Part shown: one piece after another, positions 40,401-49,400 of the stretch
Layout: the number at the start of each line of letters is the position of its first letter
How positions within the stretch are numbered: the stretch's first letter is position 1
From: Tachypleus tridentatus
Lineage: Eukaryota > Arthropoda > Merostomata > Xiphosura > Limulidae
Length of the DNA stretch: 64,000 nt
Assembly (NCBI RefSeq): GCF_004210375.1
Contig: NC_134834.1
Span: 11,703,857 to 11,767,856 of the forward strand
Reading direction: 5' to 3'
Translations under genes and position numbers: made by a program
Notes under the pieces: model-generated
What the model was told of the DNA's origin: nothing
Seen by the model: the letters and a program-made list of their open reading frames with translations, nothing else
Database searches by the model: none

Positions 40401-43400
40401 ATAGGATTGGGTCGTATCGTTCTTCGAAATAATTTTAATATCTCCTCAATAGGCTATCATAACTTTACAATACCATACAATGTTTCCTTTTATAACAATA
40501 TCTATGTAATGACTGAGTCATAAGTTCTAGAAATGTCTGTAAATTGTATGGAAAAAAGTTTGAATTTGTTTATCTTTCTTCATTTTTATTACACGATAAC
40601 TGAAAAACTAAAACAACGGTAAGAACAAATTATACTGAAGTGACATAGTCTTAAACTGAATATACGCTTTTATAAGTATTGTTAACACCTAGTTGTAACT
40701 TAAGAAATCATAATTATAGAGTAGGGGATGTTATCATTACCCCTTGAAGTTTGCTTTCTTACAGAAGTTTGGTGTTCATTTAAAAAGATTAAGTACAGGG
40801 TGAAATAGATTAGGAATGATCAATCAATAATCGATAAATAATGCCAGGATCTAACTATATTTATAACTTGGTTATAAATACAACTTTCTTAAGTCTATTG
40901 AAACACTGCATTAAACAAAAACAAAACAACACAAACAGGAAAAGGAAAACTGTTCAAAAAACGAAGTCAATGTTGGGCTGACATTTTGAAAAGATTTTCT
41001 TTACTTATTTCTACATGATTTATTATTCTAAACTCTCCAACAAACAAGCTAGGGTTTTCTTGAGAAGGAGAGATAACTGACAACGAAAGGAGTTCCTTCA
41101 AAAAGAAACAACTCACTGACAAATGGTCACATATCACGACATATCTACTAAGTCAGCAACATCCAAACGTAACCTCATGTCTGTTCTATAAACGTTAAAA
41201 TATTGTGTTCTCTAACGATATATCTACTGGGTCAGCAACATCCAAAGGTAACCTCATTCTGTTCTATAAACGTTAAAATACTGTGTTCTCTAACGACGTA
41301 TATACTGGGTCAGCAACATTCAAATATAACCTCATGTCTGTTTTATAAACGTTAAAATATTGTGTTCTCTAACGACATATCTACTGAGTCAGCAACATTC
41401 AAATATAACCTCATTTCGCTAGTAACACGTGTCCAATTATTCATTTTCTACAACATTTCGTCTTTTGATTGCCTGTTCCCATTTTAGTTACATTCAATCA
41501 TGTTTGTTTTGTTTGTTTGTTTTGAATTTCGCACAAAGCTACTCGAGGGCTATCTGCGCTAGCCGTCCCTAATTTAGCAGTGTAAGACTAGAGGGAAGGC
41601 AGCTAGTCATCACCACCTACCGCCAACTCTTGGGCTACTTTTTACCAATGAATAGTGGGACTGACCGTCATATTATAACGCTCCCACGGCTGCAAGGACG
41701 GGCATAGAACCCGCGACCCTCAGATTACGAGTCGCACGCCTCAACACGCTTGGCCATGCCGGGCCATTACATTCAATCAGTAACCTAGGCGTAACTTAGC
41801 ACCTAAATTTCGGTATTTTTTCGGCTGTATCAAAGCCTGTCAAGAATGGAGTTTTTATACCAAGGATTCACTTAGCATCAAGTGAACTTAATTCGTTGTT
41901 CGTTATAAAGAAAAGTTTTTAATGATCAAGTGTTTACAAGAAATATAGTTTCAAGAAAACTTGCAATAACGTGATTAAATGCGGTTAAAAAATAACTTAG
42001 AAGGTCCTTTGTTTTTCTTATATCTGTAATGTATGGTACAAACTTGCAAACGAATACTGGAAGACGACAATTTGTAGGCTTTGGTCTCCCGCCATTTTGG
42101 ATGGCCCTCTATTCTTGTCGTATAATGTGAAACAATAATATTATTGTTAGTAGTAGTAACGTTGCCACAGAGACATCCGTGTTTATCAACATAATAAACC
42201 AATTCACCAAAATTATTAAACTAATCTTAGATATATTGCAGAGAGGCTGGTTATTTTTTATTATTAACTGGAAGATTGGTTAAACATCACGAGGCAGATC
42301 TTTAATTTCAATGGAATTGCTGTGATAATGGACGTTTTATTTACTCTTTTGCTAACATTACATTATTTATTAACATATCGATTCGTGTATTTTACTTCCT
42401 TGTTCACTCAGTATTGTCAGTGAGCTCGTGACTTCTGCCAGACCTGAATCGTTCGTCGATTAACATTCCTCCTGCATTCTTCTAATTGGCTTAGCGTGCT
42501 CTTCAGAGCAACTCGGCCTGGCATGGCACTCGACTCGTAATCTGAGCGTTGCGGGTTCGAATCCCCGTCACACCAAACATGCTCACCGTGAGGGCGTTAA
42601 AATGTTACAATCAATGTCATTATTCGTTGGTGAAAGACTAGCCCCAGCCCTAAGAGTTGCCCGTGGGTGGTGATGACTAGCTGCCTTCCCTCTAGTCTTA
42701 CACTTCTAAATTAGAGACGGATAGCGTAGATAGCCTTCGTGTAGCTTTGAGTGAAATTCAAAACAAACCAAACAATTTGGAGCACCACACGGATAGAAAG
42801 GTAACAGTGTTTTTATACATAGATTGCCTCTACATAGATAGAGATATAATAAGAATAACAGACAGCAACACAAATAACCAGATATATAAATAAAACAGTT
42901 CATGGAGTAGTTAAACTTTCGTAACAAGATTTGTAAATAAATGTGTGTGTGCGATTGAATAAGCCAATCACTAAATCGAACGGCTTCTCCGAAAGGACAA
43001 ACTGATATATATAAACTAGATAATTAAACTGACCGAGTAGACGAGCAAAACGGTTAGGACGGACAGTTAAATAAAGTGAATGAACGAACGAACAAACAAA
43101 CAAACATAAATATGAAAAATCTGTTGGCTATTTGACTCGCGTGAGTTGAACATTGAAGGTTCATTCACTCAATTTTATGATCAATAAAACGCAGTGAGCA
43201 GAACGCATGCGCAGTGTGTCAGATCTGGCACGGTGCCAACTTTCCTTCCAAATCCTTCTTAAGATTGCCTCAATAGTGTGTGTACACAACCAAACTAGGT
43301 TAATTTAAACAGATCTTTATGTACGATAAAGAATTAGATAACACGACAGATAGACGACCGTACTAGGTAGAATTGTAATTAACAAAACCAAATACGTTGT

Positions 43401-46400
43401 TCTGATTGTGTACACTGTAAATGTATCGTTCGTTTTAATGTAAACAGCTATTCATTCAAAACAATAACACTGTTCACACTTTAAGTAAAACCCACAATAC
43501 TGAGGCTGGAACCCACCACGAACATTTCAAACTGATTTGGATGTATTATAAACAATCTATCAAAGAATCCACACTATCGTTCCAATCATCAAATACGGTT
43601 TTCCAACAATCACGACGTTGGTTAGAAATACAAAACTTGGTGTCAAAGGTCGTTTTCCAATACAAGTTAGAACTTCCTGCTTTCTGGTTAAACAGACTGT
43701 CCAATATTTTTCAATTAAAATATTGTAAATGTAAAAGTACTACAAAGATTTATTATGCAGGGTTTCTTTGTTTGTTGTAATCACAAGGCTACACAATAGG
43801 TTATCTGTGCTGCGCCCGCCATGGGTATTGAAACCCAGTTTTTAAAGTTAGAATTGAAGCCGAGTCATTGGAGACGGTTTCTTAAATACATTGCACACGA
43901 TTTTCCTACGTCTATAATTAAACTGTTTAAACATGCTCGCCCTCCCAGCCGTGGGGGCGTATAATGTCACGGTCAATCCCACTATTTGTTGGTACAAGAG
44001 TAGCCCAAGAGTTGGCGGTGGGTGGTGATGACTAGCTGCCTTCCCTCTAGTCTTACACTACTAAATTAGGGACAGCTAGCACAGATAGCCCTCGAGTAGC
44101 TTTGTGCAAAATTTCAAAAAAACAAACAATTAAACTGTTTGTTTCTATATGGGCACCTTAAGGAAGAGGTTGTGTTGGACAATAAGCCGTCATCGTTTAA
44201 ATTATAAGTTCACAAAACATTACCTTGGCCTGGACCAACAAAATGGTGTAATTCAAATAACGTTTACAAAATGTTACCGAAGCCTGGATCACCACACATT
44301 GTTCAGGTCACATGGTGTTAAACGCTGATTGTAGTTGTGGTGTGTAAGCCTTTTACAAGAAAGCGAAAAACGATCTTTTTACTTGTCATAACACGCCTAA
44401 GACGAATGTATTTTGGAGCCAGACGAATATACGAACCACGAAGCATCAGAATGTTGAAAAAAATCGTTGTAAATCAGATTATATATAATCTGTGATCTAA
44501 TAGAGTGAGAAAATATGAAAATACAAAACCTCACTGAGTAGCAGAAAATGAAAAAAAAAAACAACAACAACAGAAAAACACAGTTTCACATTGAAAATGA
44601 AACGGGAGGTATATGTATAATACACGCGGTATATTAAGTTTTCCAGCCATACGCGATCAAAGTAAAACGTGTTAGGGTATTTTTAGCACGCTGACACGCA
44701 GCTGTATCTAATCCTCTCTCTACTGCCATGAAAACAAAACAAAAAATGTGTGTATGTTGGAGGAAGGGGAGTTCACTGAAGTTATTCTGTATGAAAAAAT
44801 GAGATGAAAAGGAAAGGTACGGGTGTTCCTAGGGGTTCTCTGTGTTCATACACTTATACAAGAAACCGATGAGCCAGCCCGGAAGGAAGAAGAGTGAAAC
44901 ACGCGAGATTTCCTACGAGATCAGCTTGAGAAGAAATAAAGAGAGAAAGAAATGGTGTCGAAACAAGAGCTACTAAATGTCTATTCATTTTTATGATCTT
45001 CTCGATAGAAAGATAGTAGAAATCTTATCGTGTTTCAATCTGACAGTTACAAAAAAATAAAAGACACTTTCCCGGACTTAGAGAAATATTTTATTTTTAA
45101 AATTTTACAGAAACCTTAAAACAATACCAATGTTTGTTTGCTTTGAATTTCCAGCAAAGTTACATGAGAGCTATCTGCACTAGTCGTCCCTAATTTTGCA
45201 GTGTAAGACTAGAGGGAAGATAACTAGTCATCACCACCCATCGCCAACTCTTGAACTACTCTTTTACCAATGAATAGTGCAACTGACCATAACTTTATAA
45301 CACCCCCCCCCCCGGCTGAAAGGGCGTGAATGTTAAAATGTTTGGTGTGACAGAGATTCGAACCCGCAACCCTCAGATTACCAGTCGAGTGCCTTAACCA
45401 TGCCGGGCCCCTTAGACAATGACAAGAGGTGTTTATGATAATAAAAATAGCCTACAGCCTGTCACAACTTATGGGGCAAGATTATTTAAGATTAATATTG
45501 CATTTATAAATTTTATGCACGTGGTTCTAGACTAGGTGATCTCAACACAACGTATTTAATTTAGGCTTGTTGTTGTTTTTAAAATAAGCACAAAGCTACA
45601 CAATGGGCTATCTGTGCTCTGCCCATCACGGGTATCGAAACCCGGTTTTTAGCGTTGTAATTCCGCAGACGTACCGTTGAACCACTGGGGGACAATTTAG
45701 GTTTATTATACAAACACTCACTACACTTATAAGGTTTCACGACACACAAATCTCTCAAGGCTCCCTTTCACCCGGTCATTAAAATCGTAATGGGTAGATA
45801 GTAATTATCTGGATAAATTCATTTTGGCTTTTATGGTTCCTCTTATTTCGAGAAATCAAGTATGACATGACATGACATGACACACTGACTTTTACAACGG
45901 TTAGGCTGTTTTGTAACAGCAACTGTTGAAAAATTACGAGTTTATTTTTCAGATCAAAACTATGTCGATCCACTTTGAACGTTACAGGTTCCAAAGTTAA
46001 AAAAGTTAATTTATTAACAGTTCAAATCTACAAAAAATATAAAAAAAGCAAAAGATCTAATGTTAGCTGACGTGGTTACAAACTTTAGTTTAAACATTTG
46101 TTGTACAGTGGCGCTTCCATAAAGGAAGCATCCACAAGATTAATTTATATGTATCCACTTTTGTTGTTGTTCTACAAAAAACATGCTTTGCATTTATAAA
46201 CCAACTAACTCATACGGCAAACAAATCAAAGAAACCTAATCAGTGAAACATATCATTAAACATTTGTCAAGACACACATAACCTGATCCTTAGTCATGCA
46301 AAACTACGAGGGCTGTTCAAAAAATACGCGGACTGTTTGAATTGCGTGGCTCCAGTTGGTTCCAGTGGAATCCGCTTGGTGTCGCTAGGTTCGCACAAAT

Positions 46401-49400
46401 CAGCTGATTACGACGCCATTTCCCGATTGCAGATATCTTCATTTGTGTATTAGCTACGCGGTTTTAAGTGAAGTGCGATTTTTCGTTTGGCGGATTTCAG
46501 AATGAATGACCTGAAGGAGCAACGACTTGCTGTGAAATTTTGTGTTAAACTTGGAAAATCTGCGACTGAAACATTTGCTATGCTTAACACGGCTTACGGT
46601 GATGTTGCTATGAAGCGTACGGCATGTTTCAAGTGGCATGAACGTTTTAAGGATAGTCGACAGTCCATTGAAGATGATGAGTGTCCTGGACGTCCTTCCA
46701 CGTCAACTGACGACCCACACGTCGACAAAATCAACAACCTGGTGCGGGCAAATCGACGTCTGACTGTCAGGGAGCTTGCTGAAGAGTGTGGGATATCAGT
46801 TGGATCTTGTTACGAGATTTTGACCGAAAAAGTGAAGACGCACCGCGTTGTTGCGAAATTCAGCCCTCAGAACTTGTGAGTTTTTGGCCAAACACTCGAT
46901 CACTGTTCTTCCCCACCCCCCCTACTCACCTGACCTTGCTCCTTGCGATTTTTTCTTGTTCTCCAAACTCAAAAGACCCTTGAAAGGAAGAAGATTTGAG
47001 AGGATTCCCGAGATTAAGGCAAATGCGACAAAGAAGCTGGAGAACATTACAAAGAAGCGTACCAGGACTGTTTCAACAAGTGGAAACACCGTTGGGATAA
47101 GTGTGTGCGTTGGGGAGGAGAGTACTTTGAAGGGGTCCCAGACCTGTAACTTCTAAATAAAGTACATTTTGTTTTATGACGTCAGTCCGCGTATTTTTTT
47201 AACAGACCTCGTATTTGTATCATCACCTACATGAAATAGAATTTTAAACGCGTATTATAAATTTTGTTTGTTTGTTTGTTTGGGAATTTCGCACAAAGCT
47301 ACTCGAGGGCTATCTGTGCTAGCCGTCCCTAATTTAGCAGTGTAAGACTAGAGGGAAGGCAGCTAGTCATCACCACCCACCGCCAACTCTTGGGCTACTC
47401 TTTTACCAACGAATAGTGGGATTGACCGTAACATTATACGCCCCCCACGGCTGGGAGGGCGAGCATGTTTAGCGCGACGCGGGCGCGAACCCGCGACCCT
47501 CGGATTACGAGTCGCACGCCTTATGCGCTAGGCCATGCCGGGCCTTGCGTATTATAAAACTAATTGATTTTAAATTAATTTAGTTTGAAAATCATTTTTC
47601 ACTTTATGTTATCACAACTTCTAACAGGGCAGCAACATATTTTATGTCGTTAACTTCTTAAAGCATTATTAATAAAAAGTAGATGACAGGGGTGTAGATC
47701 CTGGGGGGATGGGGGAATTCACCCCCTTCATTTTAGGTGGGGGCATGGTGCATACAATCATCTTCCCCTACAGTTTGGTCTGTTGAATTGTTTTATTGCA
47801 TCACAGGCCTACAAATTGTGTGTTCGTTCTTGTGATTCTCGTGTTTTTACCAATCGAATTACATAATTAGGCCTAGATGTAGGCTTTTTCCGTAACCGAA
47901 ATGTACATCTTTAACATAGGCGTGCTTCTAAGCTTTTCGATCTAAGCGATAGTTCGTAAGTATCAGTCAGTAGGCCTAAGTATACATGCAAGTATCGTGG
48001 TAATAAGATTACTCTGTGACTGCATGTTTCCAGCTTTCAGGTTCACGTAATTAGAGATTAACAATTTGCAAATTGAAAAGTCCATATAAGTGGTTGGAAA
48101 AATCATCTCCCCCCATCGGGTGTAAAAAATCTACACCCGTGATAGATGGTATTGTTGAATCAAGCTCATAAATAGGGGTCGTAATCCGAATAATGGAAGG
48201 TCTGTTAGGAGTGTCCTTCTTTTACTAATGGTATAATTATGCATATTATTACTCTCGTCTATAGTATGTGTATTATTATTATTTTCACAACGTTTCGACC
48301 GGTGAACTCTCTGGCTGTTGTCAAATGTTCTAACAAACTTTTTTGTATGCATTACAATCAGAATGTTTGTTGTTTTAGTAGAATTACCAGGATTCGAACC
48401 CCACAACCTGTGATTCCTAATACAGTTACAGTGCCCAAATTCACGCTGCCAGAATGAACATCAAGAATGTTAAACATACAAAGAATGAACTTGGAGAACT
48501 TATACCAACAGAATGAACGTGAACAACCTCATCAGAATAAATTATCCAGTTGACTGTTTTCTCACTTATGCACTTCTAAAGACAATCATGATGGATGACC
48601 TTTGGCTTGGACTATCTGTATTTCTGGATACTATAAACCACATCAATGATTTTAAGTACAATATATGGCTCTTCACACGCACGCTTAACTTTGGAAATCT
48701 TCCTTTTTTATGACAGGAACATTTCAGCCATATCATGTTTTCTAGATGAAATCCACTCTTAACAGCAGTAACATCATAGTGACATTTTGTTTGGTTCTAC
48801 CATGCCTCTGTCACTAGACATCGATTTATTACTATTGACTTCTGAAGAGCTTGTTTGTTGTGTTTTTATTTTGCGCACAGCTACATGAGGGCTATCTGAG
48901 CTAGCCATCCCTAACTTAGTAGTGTAAGTCTAGAGGGAAGGCAGCTAGTCATCACCATCCACCACCAACTCTTCAGCTACTCATTTACCAACAAATAGTG
49001 GGATTGACCATCACATTATAGTGCCCCCACAGCTGAAAGGGCGAGCATGTTTGGTGCAACAGGGATTTGAAACCGTGACTCAGATTATGAGTCAAACACC
49101 TTAACCCACCTGGCCATGCCGGGCATCTCCTGAAGAGAGTTTTTCACTTCTGGATGGTAGAATAACCAGTGTACCTGATGTCACTGGATGTGCAACTATT
49201 GGTGTAGTAGCCATCATGCACTGTATAGTGGTCTCCTGGTCATATACCACTAAGCTAACCTGATCTTGCATTCATGCCTTCACATAAAGAATGTTCCCAA
49301 TACACACTTTCTTGATGTCACTTACTCTCACCATGAGTTACAGTGAAGTTCCCTACAGAAGGGTGATGTCCAGCTTCTCTTGTGCTGGACCATTACACTA

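Larger units (their letters stand above)
46307..47211 (+). mobile_element. Mariner transposon with internal deletion
   Basis: 905 bp. Terminal inverted repeats CGAGGGCTGTTCAAAAAATA and its reverse end (TTTTTTTAACAGACCTCG) agree over about 28 nt with few mismatches, and TA flanks both ends (46305-46306; 47212-47213), the mariner target duplication. The transposase keeps its N-terminal helix-turn-helix half and its C-terminal end; about 400 bp of the catalytic middle is missing compared with a usual ~1.3-kb element. Confidence 0.93.

Noticed and set aside
42512-42600. tRNA gene
   Set aside because: The box-A/box-B-like head belongs to SINE family A: it is followed by the SINE core and lacks a convincing acceptor stem.
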